This document shows positions 15,712 through 23,879 of a DNA stretch of 39,274 nucleotides, piece after piece (within the stretch, counting starts at the first letter, position 1; every line of letters begins with the position of its first letter). Location: positions 1-39,274 of the forward strand of contig JAKSIM010000026.1 in assembly GCA_024398845.1 (NCBI GenBank), in the 5' to 3' direction. The translations under genes and the position numbers were made by a program. The stretch comes from Fibrobacter sp. GTDB taxonomy: Bacteria; Fibrobacterota; Fibrobacteria; Fibrobacterales; Fibrobacteraceae. The notes beneath the pieces are model-generated. The model was not told the DNA's origin, ran no database searches, and was given only the letters and a program-made list of their open reading frames with translations.

Positions 15712-16282
15712 AAGCCACAAAACCGATATTGAATTGCAAACGGCTTCCCGAGACATTCTTGTCTAAGAACGGATCATAATGATCCAAGACCCAGCGATAG
15801 CTGACTTCCGCAAAGAGCAACGTTTTTGCAAACATGTGTACAATGGAGCCAAAGCCGGCTCCCCACTCGTTCCAAGAAACATCGCCCAAATCGCTCAGTT
15901 CCTTCGCTCTAGAATAGTTGCCCGTAGCATAAAGAATTCCCAACAAATGAAGGCCCAGTTCCACATCAAAATCAGAATGTTCAACCTTATAGTCTTCACC
16001 ATCGCCCGTATCTTCTTCAAAATCAAACATACCGTAGCCAACGCGGATAAAGCCATAGCCCGGGTACCAGGCGCCAATCATCGGTTCAATTTGGCGAAGT
16101 CCCAAACCGCGTTCCGTCCCAACACCCGTACCAGAGCCAAAACCAAGCGCGGCACCTAAAAATACAGGCACTCGCGGGCCAACCGCTTCGGAGCTAGCCG
16201 CAGCATCGGCTTGAGCAAAAACATTTCCAAGTCCAAGAGACAAGGCAAAAACTAACGCAAGTAGTATTTTTTGACATTTCAT
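15701..16282 (-). CDS. Putative outer-membrane beta-barrel protein
   Basis: A 193-residue exported protein with a clear signal peptide (residues 1-23, cleavage after VFA). The mature part has alternating Gly/aromatic beta strands (FLGAALGFGSGTG, YGFIRVGYGMFDF, LLFAEVSYRWVLDH, QFNIGFVAYVF) and ends in Phe, the usual last residue of outer-membrane barrels. It is short for a porin, so an 8-strand barrel is likely. The precise family is not recognised. It lies 1 bp after the stop of the small membrane protein gene (16284) and overlaps nadD, making it part of a tight cluster with rsgA. Function unknown. Confidence 0.78.
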   Translation of the reverse strand: MKCQKILLALVFALSLGLGNVFAQADAAASSEAVGPRVPVFLGAALGFGSGTGVGTERGLGLRQIEPMIGAWYPGYGFIRVGYGMFDFEEDTGDGEDYKVEHSDFDVELGLHLLGILYATGNYSRAKELSDLGDVSWNEWGAGFGSIVHMFAKTLLFAEVSYRWVLDHYDPFLDKNVSGSRLQFNIGFVAYVF

Positions 16283-16283
16283 A

Positions 16284-16691
16284 TTAAAGTACCAAGATTA
16301 AGGCTATTCCCAAACTCAACAGAGCGTTCAGCAAAGAATCCACCTTTGACAGCATATAAATTTTTTTGGAAACCTCGCCCACACGCAAAACACGAATGAG
16401 CATAGAATCAGAACAATATAGAGAAAAAACCAGCTTAACCGCCACCACAGCGGTAACCCAAAAAGCGAGCCCAGACAAATAAGTGAGTCCAACAAATACT
16501 AACGAAAGAATCAAAGACAACAGCAAATTGGAACGACGAAGGCTAGCTTCTCCAGCGTCATTTTCTACAGCCATTTTTTTGAACTCATCCGTTTTTTCGC
16601 AGACTTTACTGTAATTTTCAGCAAACTCAGCGATATTATAACCCATAAAAACAATAGCCGCAACCAAAGTTATTTTTAAAGCCACATCCAT
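16284..16691 (-). CDS. Small unknown membrane protein
   Basis: A 135-residue protein with three or four hydrophobic segments: near residues 4-22 (ITLVAAIVFMGYNIAEF), 55-75 and 75-95 (LSLILSLVFVGLTYL, VTAVVAVKLVFSLYC), and at the C-terminus (LLNALLSLGIALILVL). A charged loop lies at about 25-50. The ATG at 16691 starts 2 bp after the rsgA stop, which decides the start over a longer upstream extension overlapping rsgA. The stop abuts the next gene. Not recognised; the context (rsgA, barrel protein, nadD) gives no clear role. Confidence 0.75.
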   Translation of the reverse strand: MDVALKITLVAAIVFMGYNIAEFAENYSKVCEKTDEFKKMAVENDAGEASLRRSNLLLSLILSLVFVGLTYLSGLAFWVTAVVAVKLVFSLYCSDSMLIRVLRVGEVSKKIYMLSKVDSLLNALLSLGIALILVL

Positions 16692-16693
16692 AA

Positions 16694-17905
16694 TCAATCT
16701 CTCGCATTCAAAATTCGCAAATAACTCGCATAGCGGGCTTTGCTCAACTTGCCGTTTTCTACAGCGGTGCGCACCGCACAACCAGGTTCCTTCAAATGCA
16801 AGCAGTTACTGTACTTGCAAGTAAACAAGTCACCTTCAAAAAAGCCCGGGAAAATTTTTGCAAGCGTTTCGCCTTCCATGTCCATAAGGCCAATGCTGCG
16901 AATCCCCGGCGTGTCAATTACGAAGCCGCCCTTCGGGAAGTCGTTCAAAGGCAAATCAAACAAACTTGAAGACGTGGTGGTATGGCGACCCTTGCCATCG
17001 CGTTCACGCACCTCGCCAGTCGCAAGTTCAGCATCGGGCACGAGCGCGTTAATAAGCGTTGATTTGCCAACGCCACTCTGTCCGCTAAATACAGACGCCC
17101 TGCCATCGAGTTCCTTGCGAAGTTCCTCAAGACCGGAGCCGCTCTTGACGCTCACCGGGATAACCTTGTCGGCGATACTCATAAAGTCCTTGATGTCTTC
17201 AGAGAGAGCGGCCATCGGATTCTCCGAACTTCCCAGCAGGTCCATTTTCGTCAGCACCAATACAAACGGGAGGTCGTTGAGGTTCGCCGCAAGCAAAAAA
17301 CGGTCCATGAAACCGTAGTTAAATTCGGGCTGCGTCACGCTAGCCACAATGACCACCTGGTCAATGTTTGCCGCAAGCGTTTGCTGTTTGTAAAAGCTAT
17401 CTCGCGGTCCAGGGCGTTTGAGTTCGGACTTTCGCGGAAGCACTCGCGCCACACAGTACTTTTGCGAGCCCACGCCATCGCCAGAATCATCGTCGTCATT
17501 CACGAGTCCTAGCAGTACGCGGTCGCCCACCGCCGGGAATTCGCCAAGCGTCTTGGAAGTCGTTGCGCGGTACATGGCGGTCACGGTTTCAGACGAAAGG
17601 GAATTGGAGCCATCAAGGCGGACTTCGCAGGTACGGCGGTGCACTTCGAGCACCAAGCCTTCTACACAATTTTCTTCGCCAATGTTTTCAATGGGATCCT
17701 TGACGCGTTTGATTTTCGCCTTTTTGCACTCACGACTAAAGCGCACCTTTGTTGGGCGCTCGTCCACCACCCCCGATTCCAGTTCACGCATCACGTCTAT
17801 GCGACGAGTGCGGTGATCTCTTCGGGTTGGGCGAACGCTTCGAAGCGAAGCCTCGTCAAGCGAGGTTTCGTCATCAAGCTCTTCGTCAAAGGAATTATTG
17901 TGCAT
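16694..17905 (-). CDS. rsgA: Ribosome biogenesis GTPase RsgA
   Basis: A circularly permuted GTPase that assists late 30S subunit maturation. Order of motifs: an OB-fold (about 80-160), then G4 LTKMDLL, G1 GQSGVGKSTLIN, G2 GRHTTT, G3 DTPGIRS, and a C-terminal zinc-binding region with Cys-x5-Cys-x-His-x5-Cys (CKYSNCLHLKEPGC). At 403 residues it is longer than typical RsgA (about 300-350) because of an acidic and Arg-rich N-terminal extension of about 80 residues that I do not recognise. First gene of a minus-strand cluster with three closely packed downstream genes. Confidence 0.95.
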   Translation of the reverse strand: MHNNSFDEELDDETSLDEASLRSVRPTRRDHRTRRIDVMRELESGVVDERPTKVRFSRECKKAKIKRVKDPIENIGEENCVEGLVLEVHRRTCEVRLDGSNSLSSETVTAMYRATTSKTLGEFPAVGDRVLLGLVNDDDDSGDGVGSQKYCVARVLPRKSELKRPGPRDSFYKQQTLAANIDQVVIVASVTQPEFNYGFMDRFLLAANLNDLPFVLVLTKMDLLGSSENPMAALSEDIKDFMSIADKVIPVSVKSGSGLEELRKELDGRASVFSGQSGVGKSTLINALVPDAELATGEVRERDGKGRHTTTSSSLFDLPLNDFPKGGFVIDTPGIRSIGLMDMEGETLAKIFPGFFEGDLFTCKYSNCLHLKEPGCAVRTAVENGKLSKARYASYLRILNARD

Positions 17906-17926
17906 CTAATTCGCAATTTAGAAACT

Positions 17927-17966
17927 TTCATAAATTATGAAGGGCGAGTCCTTTCAGACCCGCCCT
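17927..17966. terminator. Palindrome and hairpin between rsgA and the GH43 operon
   Basis: TTCATAA-A-TTATGAA (17927-17941) is a perfect small palindrome. It runs into AGGGCG(A)GTC / GAC(C)CGCCCT (17941-17966), a 9-pair stem with one mismatch and a 6-nt loop. The second hairpin lies about 55 bp after the GH43 stop on the minus strand and is the probable terminator of that operon, although its T-tract is poor. Confidence 0.6.
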
Positions 17967-18019
17967 ATTTATGTGTGTATATTAGAAAATCAACTACACG
18001 CTACAAAACGCCTTTCAAG

Positions 18020-19630
18020 TTAACGAAGGCGCATCAGGTAAACCTTATGACCGTAACGCAGAACATACACGCCGGCATTCAGCGAAGCAACATCAAAACG
18101 AGCGCCACGCCCCATGCGCACAACATTTCCCTGTACATCGGCCAGCAAATAATTAGTCTCTTTGTTGAACTGCACTCCGCCTTCACGGGAAAAACGCAAA
18201 AGAATCGGCGAAGCGTTTTTCGCTCCCGCAACAGAGTGCAAAGTCAAGGTGTCTGCACTTGAACTGGAATCCACAATATCGCTCACGCGCTTCAGCTGGA
18301 TTTTCTGGTTATCGGTGCCAGAACGCGTCCAGGCAATCAGCGGCATGCCCTCATTCTTTGAAATATTCAAGATATCACCTACAAAATCCGAATCAAAATC
18401 GGCATAGAGATAATAGCCCTTCGCTTCGGATGCGTTTTCGATGCGTAGTTCGCAAGGGGTAACGGCTGTACGCACAGTATCGAGCAAGTTGAGCCCTGCT
18501 ATGCAGAGGTTCTTGCCCGTGGCGACGTTTGTGAGTGAGTAATAACGGCGGTTCTTTTCACTTGGTACCAACGTCCAAAGCTGCGCATCGCCGCCATCAG
18601 CCTTGCGTTGCACCACAACCCCATCCTCGTCGGTAAGCGCAAGGTTACTGTGTGAAGCCGTAAGCGTATAGATACCAGCCATAACAGGCGCATTGTTCAC
18701 CTTGTCTGGCCCCGTCGATGTACGCTTAATTTGTACAATATTTGCATTTTCATCGTAATACAAGTAATCCACATTCACGGAACGGCGGTATGTCCAGCCA
18801 CCATCACTATTGGCGCCATGGTAAATAAAATACCAATGCCCCAAGTAACGCACAATCGCTTGGTGATTCGTCTCGGAATTATCGAGTTTTGTATTGATGA
18901 CACCCTTGGCGGTCCAAGGGCCCGCAGCGCTATTGCTCACCGAGTAATTTGTAGTAGAAGGGTACCCCGAAGCATAGCTAAAGTAATATTGACCACGGAA
19001 CTTGTGAATCCACGGAGCCTCAAAAAAAGCCTTTTCGTTCACAACTTCAGGCTTGCCCGCAAGTTCAATCATGCTGTCTTTCAATTTCACACGACGGCAA
19101 GCATTCCAACTGCCCCAATACATCCAAATATCATCACCATCAAAGAATATAGCAGGGTCAATATTTAACGCCACATCGTTCTCGGTAAGGTCCGTAATCA
19201 AGGGGGCTCCAATGGCATCAACCCAAGGGCCGCTCGGGTGATCGGCCACAGCGACACCTATCGCAAAGCCCTCGTCTTGCTTGATACTTGCATGATGAAC
19301 GGCCACGTACCAATAAAATTTTCCATTATGGAACTCACAATGGCCAGCAAAAGCGCTGGCATTGGCCCACTTGAACGTACCCACGCTCAAAACGGCTCCG
19401 TAATCGTGATAGTTCACCATATCGTCCGTCACAAAAACATGCCAATCGTTCATCACAAAGGCCTTGTTATTGTTTCCAGCCGGCCCTTGTTCATCGTGCC
19501 CCGTAAAGATGAATAAGCTATCGTTATAAACCATAGCCGCGGCATCCGCCGTGTAAAGTTCCGTCGTAATCGGATTCGCAGCAAATACGACAGCGGCAGT
19601 CAATAAAAGACCCAAACACAACCTTTTCAT
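18020..19630 (-). CDS. Secreted GH43 glycosidase with ricin-like and C-terminal beta domain
   Basis: A 536-residue exported GH43 enzyme; this family acts on arabinan and xylan side chains (arabinofuranosidase, xylosidase, arabinanase). Signal peptide residues 1-17. The five-blade propeller carries the expected triad: Asp29 (ADAAAMVYND), Asp158 (LNIDPAIFFD) and Glu204 (FFEAPWIHK). Residues about 320-460 resemble a ricin-type beta-trefoil (YTLTASHSNLALT, QLWTLVP, YYSLTNVATGKNL), probably carbohydrate binding. After a short Ser linker the last 65 residues form a beta domain with a basic end, like the terminal domains of Fibrobacter secreted enzymes. Start at ATG 19630 gives the signal peptide directly. 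30 bp after the other GH43 gene, in one operon. Confidence 0.9.
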   Translation of the reverse strand: MKRLCLGLLLTAAVVFAANPITTELYTADAAAMVYNDSLFIFTGHDEQGPAGNNNKAFVMNDWHVFVTDDMVNYHDYGAVLSVGTFKWANASAFAGHCEFHNGKFYWYVAVHHASIKQDEGFAIGVAVADHPSGPWVDAIGAPLITDLTENDVALNIDPAIFFDGDDIWMYWGSWNACRRVKLKDSMIELAGKPEVVNEKAFFEAPWIHKFRGQYYFSYASGYPSTTNYSVSNSAAGPWTAKGVINTKLDNSETNHQAIVRYLGHWYFIYHGANSDGGWTYRRSVNVDYLYYDENANIVQIKRTSTGPDKVNNAPVMAGIYTLTASHSNLALTDEDGVVVQRKADGGDAQLWTLVPSEKNRRYYSLTNVATGKNLCIAGLNLLDTVRTAVTPCELRIENASEAKGYYLYADFDSDFVGDILNISKNEGMPLIAWTRSGTDNQKIQLKRVSDIVDSSSSADTLTLHSVAGAKNASPILLRFSREGGVQFNKETNYLLADVQGNVVRMGRGARFDVASLNAGVYVLRYGHKVYLMRLR

Positions 19631-19660
19631 ATGGACCACTAATGTTGCAGCAGCCAAACG

Positions 19661-21790
19661 CTACTTTTGTAGCACCTTCACAAAGTTTCGTCCCTGCGGC
19701 AAATTCAAAAGTTCAAGTTCGCCTTCAAAGCGTCCCGTCTGCGAACGCACCACCTGACCAAGCGAATTCAAAACGAACACCGAGTAATTGCCGGGTTTAT
19801 TAAATCGCACTGTAAAACCACGCGGAGTTTTGTAAACAAAGTAGTTCTTCGCGAGCGAGGCTGCATTTACCGCACCAATCGCCGTTGCGCTAGATTCGGG
19901 CGTCACGGCAGAACTTGTTACAACCTCCGCCGAAGAACTGTTCAAATTTGGCATCGCTGAAGAACTTGAAACCGCAGCCGCCGGGTCCGCAAACTTTACG
20001 TTGCCTACGGCAAGTTCGTTGGAATTACCCGATACCGTGAGGAACACATCCTGCAAGCCCTTCAACGGAACAGCTCCTGTACATTCCACTTCGGACCAGC
20101 CGTTTGCCGCATTTTCACCGTTAGACTTTGCAGAACTCAAATCACATTCGTAGGTAACGCTTCCGTTCTTGCTTCCCGTGCGAATGCTGAGCTTACCGCC
20201 AGAAGCGTTCTTTACCTGCACCGAGACTTTTGTACCAACGAGGCTATCCGCAATGACGTTTTCAAAGAGCGCCCAGCCTCCATCCTTCATGACGAGTTCA
20301 TCATTTTCGTTCAAGTGCACCTTGATGCCGTTGTCAAAGCCATTACCCGGCAAAGTATCACGTACAATGCGAAGAAAATCAATACGGTCCAATTCCGAGA
20401 ATTCATTATTGGGAATAGGCCTAATGTCAATGAAGTTACCGCCTCGCTTCAAGGTAGCAGGAATCATAACCACGGACTTTTCGGGGAATGTCCCCCATGC
20501 ACCCGTAGGCGGCAAGTTCACCACTTGTTCTTTGCCGTTCACAGAAACACCATGGGTCGCAGCACCGGTACCGCCATTGGCATAACGGTAACGCAGCAAG
20601 TATTCGCCCGCCTGAGGAATGTTCATAGGCAAATGAATCTTGGAACCTGCGGTGTTAATGTAGGCAACATATTCTCCGTTAGAGGCGCCATCCGTATAGG
20701 TATAAGCAAGGTCTCCCGATACAGCGCGGGTCATAACGCCATGTTCCGCTTCGGCGCTCAGGTAGCGGCCCAAAAAGGGCTGTCCCATTTCGGGCCAGTT
20801 GTCGTCGGTGAACACGACATCGCGAATATGGATGTGGTTGTACTTGTCACCCGTCAAATCGTAATAGTGATGGACAAAGCGAATGCGGTTCAAGTCCTTA
20901 AAAGCCTCGCCACCGCCAGGCCCCACATAACGGCTGTAACGTTCCATCAAAATGGTTCCGCCCCCCTTGTTCAGTTCCTTGCCGCTGCGATCCACGTAGG
21001 TTCCGTTCACCTTATCGGCGCGGCCCATGGCGGTCTTGTAAGTCGTCTGTTCGATTTCGTTACCTTGTTTGCAGCAAACGTCCCATGCCGTGAACAAGAA
21101 ATACTGCCCCCCGTGTTCAATGAGGCTCGGGCCTTCAATTCCCGAACCATTGCGAGTAGCAATCATATAGTTAGTCTTGTCGTCGGAAGCCTGCTTGCCC
21201 GTCTTGGAATCCAGTTTAACAAGGCGAATGCCGCCCGCATTCCAAGAACCGAACGTCATCCAGTAATCACCTTCCTTGGTTTTCACCACGTCGGCGTCAA
21301 TGGCGTTGTAGTTATTGCTGTTGGTGGTACGGACAATTTCACCCTTATCGGTCCAGCCTGCAGAAGGGTTAGAAAAACTCATGCCAAAGTTAGTCGCGAG
21401 GCCAATCGCGGACGTTCTCTTGCCAAAAACAGAGCCGCAATAGAAAATGCCGTACTGGTCATCCATCTGAAAAATATCCGGAGCCCAAATGCCGTCGTGC
21501 TTGCCACCTACAGCCTGATGTAGCCACTTATCCCAACCAGAAGAATTGCTGAGCGCCTTCCCCTTAGAGGTCCATTTTACCATGTCTTCCGAAGTCCACA
21601 TAGACAAATCATTATTCGTGGACATAAGGATATAGCCATCCTCCGTACGCATCATGGTAGGGTCATGCCCTTGCTGGCGAACATCCTTCGCGTACCAATC
21701 CGCAGCGAACGCGTTTTGCACACTAAAAAGCACCAACATAAACAGCGCTAATTTCGACAGCGCTGACTTCAACACAGAATTTTTTCCCAT
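19661..21790 (-). CDS. Secreted GH43 arabinanase-like enzyme with CBM6-like modules
   Basis: A 709-residue exported enzyme resembling endo-1,5-alpha-arabinanases. Signal peptide residues 1-29. GH43 triad: Asp43 (GHDPTMMR), Asp165 (NAIDADVV) and Glu219 (GIEGPSLI); GIWAPDIFQ is the usual substrate-cleft block. From about 355 to 475 comes a CBM6-like module (AEAEHGVMTRA, YVAYINTAG, GEYLLRYRYANGG). A second beta module (about 485-605) follows, then a Ser-rich linker and a C-terminal domain (GFTVRFNKPGNYSVFVLNSLGQ...) resembling type IX-like sorting domains. AAGGGA lies 8 bp before the ATG. First gene of the GH43 pair, likely degrading pectic arabinan outside the cell. Confidence 0.92.
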   Translation of the reverse strand: MGKNSVLKSALSKLALFMLVLFSVQNAFAADWYAKDVRQQGHDPTMMRTEDGYILMSTNNDLSMWTSEDMVKWTSKGKALSNSSGWDKWLHQAVGGKHDGIWAPDIFQMDDQYGIFYCGSVFGKRTSAIGLATNFGMSFSNPSAGWTDKGEIVRTTNSNNYNAIDADVVKTKEGDYWMTFGSWNAGGIRLVKLDSKTGKQASDDKTNYMIATRNGSGIEGPSLIEHGGQYFLFTAWDVCCKQGNEIEQTTYKTAMGRADKVNGTYVDRSGKELNKGGGTILMERYSRYVGPGGGEAFKDLNRIRFVHHYYDLTGDKYNHIHIRDVVFTDDNWPEMGQPFLGRYLSAEAEHGVMTRAVSGDLAYTYTDGASNGEYVAYINTAGSKIHLPMNIPQAGEYLLRYRYANGGTGAATHGVSVNGKEQVVNLPPTGAWGTFPEKSVVMIPATLKRGGNFIDIRPIPNNEFSELDRIDFLRIVRDTLPGNGFDNGIKVHLNENDELVMKDGGWALFENVIADSLVGTKVSVQVKNASGGKLSIRTGSKNGSVTYECDLSSAKSNGENAANGWSEVECTGAVPLKGLQDVFLTVSGNSNELAVGNVKFADPAAAVSSSSAMPNLNSSSAEVVTSSAVTPESSATAIGAVNAASLAKNYFVYKTPRGFTVRFNKPGNYSVFVLNSLGQVVRSQTGRFEGELELLNLPQGRNFVKVLQK

Positions 21791-21996
21791 GATACCAATC
21801 CCTTTTAACGCCCCACGTGAGGCTCTTGTTTTAATATAACCATTAGATTATCAAAACACAACCCAGTTTCAACAATAAAAGTCTACATTTCGTTGATTAT
21901 TTGTCAACATTCGCAAATTCCATCAACTTTTATAAAAAATAAAAGTCCTCATTACGAACATAAAACAGGCACGCCGTCAAAAGTGTACCAAGTGTA
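21791..21996. promoter_or_regulatory. Upstream region of the GH43 operon
   Basis: Contains GGTTATATTAAAAC on the minus strand (about 21830-21845), a TATATT -10-like element about 40 bp before the GH43 start. The rest is AT-rich (21850-21960), without an obvious gene, terminator or operator repeat. Confidence 0.35.
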
Positions 21997-22257
21997 TTAC
22001 TTTTCGGAATTCTTCTCGGACTCTTTTTCGAGTTCGTCTTCACTCACCGGACGATTTTGCCGGATGGATTCCATCAAAAAATGGATGGCCTTGAGGCGCC
22101 CGTTGCACTTTTCAATGCAATTGTCGTAAAAGCCCTTTGTTTTCCAGTCGCCCTCGGGAATATGTTCCGCGGCATACAAAAAATGTTCCACGCAAATAGA
22201 AAGCTGGTCCGCTTCCTTGCGCAGGTCTTCGAGGTTACTTTTCGTGAAAAACGGCAT
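21997..22257 (-). CDS. Small unknown helical protein
   Basis: An 86-residue soluble protein, not recognised. It is predicted helical by eye, with three amphipathic segments (LEDLRKEADQLSICVEHFLY, GFYDNCIEKCNGRLKAIHFL) and a charged Glu/Lys/Ser tail. Three Cys residues (23, 47, 51) with a CIEKC spacing might bind metal, but this is weak. ATG at 22257 is preceded by TATATTTG (22264-22271 complement) at -10 distance, supporting a real short-leader transcript. Divergent from the UbiA-family gene, 42 bp apart. Confidence 0.6.
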   Translation of the reverse strand: MPFFTKSNLEDLRKEADQLSICVEHFLYAAEHIPEGDWKTKGFYDNCIEKCNGRLKAIHFLMESIRQNRPVSEDELEKESEKNSEK

Positions 22258-22263
22258 GACCCA

Positions 22264-22271
22264 AATATAGC
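22264..22271 (-). promoter_or_regulatory. TATATTTG element before the 86-residue gene
   Basis: Minus-strand TATATTTG fits TAnnTTTG exactly and sits 6 bp before the ATG at 22257. If it is the -10/-7 box, transcription would begin at or next to the start codon. The same TATATTTGGG word precedes tRNA-Pro. Confidence 0.4.
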
Positions 22272-22299
22272 AATATTGTTTTTTTTCTACATTCTCAGC

Positions 22300-23199
22300 A
22301 TGAGTTTTGCAACGCTTTTCAAGATGAGCCGCCCCGTAAACATCGTCATTGCCATAGTGACTCTTGTTATCGGATATTTTTTACTCGGCGAACTTCCCTA
22401 CGCAAGTAACGGGATCAAGACGCCCGAACTTATTCTTCAGGCCCTCGGATTCGCCGCAGCCATTGCTTTTGCGAATATCCAAAATGACATTCTGGACTTG
22501 GAAAGCGACAAAATGAACCGCCCCAGCCGCCCTCTCGTTTGCGGCAAAGCGAGCGTCAAAGCAGCAAAAATCACCAGCATCATCCTTGCTATTTTAACAA
22601 TCGCCAGCGGCACCGCAGGTGGGCTTCTCGCCTATACCGCCATTCCTGTGATTTTCTTTATCGCGCTAGCTTTACTTTTAATTGCGTACAACATAAAACT
22701 CAAACACCTTCCCCTCCTCAAAAACATGACGGTCGCTTTTTTGTGCACGACGCCATTGATTTTGTGCCTCGTCCACCCCACGGGTCCAATCGAAAGCGAC
22801 GATGAATCCCTAGAATTCATGACCAAGTTCGCCTTTTTGTTCCCCGCCATGCTTTTTGCATTCTTGCTCACCACAGCACGCGAAATTTACAAGGACCTTG
22901 AAGACGAAATTGGCGACCTCAAGGCGGGCATTATGACGTTTCCGCTCATCGCGGGGCCCGAGACAGCGCGACGTCTCGCCGGAGCAATACTCATTTTCAC
23001 ATGGATAAGCCTTCCCATGCCCGTAATGCAGGGAACGTACCCCACGCTTTTTGTGATCCTCACGGCAGCAACCCTTACGCCGTCATTCATCTACATTATT
23101 GTGCAGGCACACAAAAAAAACTACCGAAAATCCCAAGCAGTCACCAAGCTTGCGATGTTTCTCGGGCTCATTTCCCTCGTTGTTTCGGCAGCTATTTAG
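22300..23199 (+). CDS. UbiA-family prenyltransferase
   Basis: A 299-residue integral membrane prenyltransferase with about eight to nine spans. Both Asp-rich motifs that bind prenyl diphosphate through Mg are present: NDILDLESDKMNRPSRPL (residues 62-79) and REIYKDLEDEIGDLKAG (about 190-206). UbiA enzymes attach isoprenoid chains to quinone precursors, haem or glycerol phosphates. The NRPSRPL motif followed by DLEDEIGD resembles the geranylgeranylglycerol-phosphate transferase-like branch, but I cannot fix the substrate. Start at ATG 22300; the frame is open 81 codons further upstream, but that part lies antisense over the 86-residue gene and does not look like a UbiA N-terminus. Confidence 0.88.
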   Translation: MSFATLFKMSRPVNIVIAIVTLVIGYFLLGELPYASNGIKTPELILQALGFAAAIAFANIQNDILDLESDKMNRPSRPLVCGKASVKAAKITSIILAILTIASGTAGGLLAYTAIPVIFFIALALLLIAYNIKLKHLPLLKNMTVAFLCTTPLILCLVHPTGPIESDDESLEFMTKFAFLFPAMLFAFLLTTAREIYKDLEDEIGDLKAGIMTFPLIAGPETARRLAGAILIFTWISLPMPVMQGTYPTLFVILTAATLTPSFIYIIVQAHKKNYRKSQAVTKLAMFLGLISLVVSAAI

Positions 23200-23225
23200 C
23201 AAGGTTAAAAAACAATTTTTACGCA

Positions 23226-23257
23226 AAAAGGCTCCCGATTACTCGGGAACCTTATTT
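23226..23257. terminator. Bidirectional terminator after the UbiA-family gene
   Basis: GG(C)TCCCGA / TCGGGA(A)CC forms a stem with one mismatch and loop TTAC, flanked by AAAAA on the left and TTATTTCTTTT on the right. It lies between the convergent UbiA-family gene and the 147-residue secreted protein gene. Confidence 0.75.
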
Positions 23258-23282
23258 CTTTTAAACTGCGAAATAAAATTCG

Positions 23283-23726
23283 TCAATTTTCGGCATTAGA
23301 CATTTCAACCTGCTCACGATCCAAGGTATGCACCAAGTACTCCTTGAAATCGCGATCAATCGTCACGCCGTCAAAGTCTTCCACGTCATTTGCAAAGATT
23401 TCAAACGCCGACGGGTTGTCAATCCAACCATGAATGTCGTACGCCGTAAACTTCATCGAATTGTCGCCGGGCTGTTGCGCTACGTATTCGAGCTTCGATT
23501 TTGCGACCCACCCCTGACCGCAACTACCCTTGACGAGTACTTCCGTATCAGCATTTTTAACAATGAGTAACTCATCATTAAAACCGGCCGTGCAAACAAC
23601 CTTACCACCACCCCTTTCCGATGTTATGTCAATGTCGCCAAGTTTGGATTTGACCTTATTGGCAGCAAACGAGCAAGTCACCAGCAAAGCAATGGTGGCA
23701 ACCATTAATTTATGTGCGAGTTTCAT
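23283..23726 (-). CDS. Unknown small secreted protein
   Basis: A 147-residue exported protein with a signal peptide (residues 1-21, cleavage after SFA). The mature part is probably beta-rich, with two Cys that could pair (VVCTAGF and GSCGQGW) and a GQGWVAKSKLEYV segment of the kind seen in small SH3-like domains; the C-terminus is acidic. Not assigned to a family. GGAGG lies 9 bp before the ATG, a strong ribosome-binding site. Monocistronic on the minus strand; terminators on both sides. Confidence 0.72.
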   Translation of the reverse strand: MKLAHKLMVATIALLVTCSFAANKVKSKLGDIDITSERGGGKVVCTAGFNDELLIVKNADTEVLVKGSCGQGWVAKSKLEYVAQQPGDNSMKFTAYDIHGWIDNPSAFEIFANDVEDFDGVTIDRDFKEYLVHTLDREQVEMSNAEN

Positions 23727-23828
23727 AGTGTACCTCCATGTTAAGTGTTTTGCGTTAAGAACAAAATACCAAGCACACTACAAGCAAAACCAATTTTTTG
23801 TTTACATTCACTATTCCAAATTACAAGA

Positions 23829-23857
23829 AAAAAGTCATGACAAAGCCATGACTTTTT
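23829..23857. terminator. Strong bidirectional terminator
   Basis: AAAAAGTCATG / CATGACTTTTT is an 11-bp perfect stem with loop ACAAAGC, giving a T-tract in both directions. It lies just beyond the stop of the epimerase gene (23880) on the minus strand. Confidence 0.85.
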
Positions 23858-23879
23858 CTAGATAAACCTTATTGATTTT

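Noticed and set aside
20315..21523. 402-codon open frame on the plus strand
   Set aside because: Antisense to the GH43 arabinanase-like gene, whose catalytic residues and signal peptide are clear. No domain is seen in the antisense translation.
18020..21790. Polysaccharide-utilisation locus of the SusC/SusD type
   Set aside because: No SusC/SusD-like genes or regulators are adjacent; only the two GH43 genes are present.
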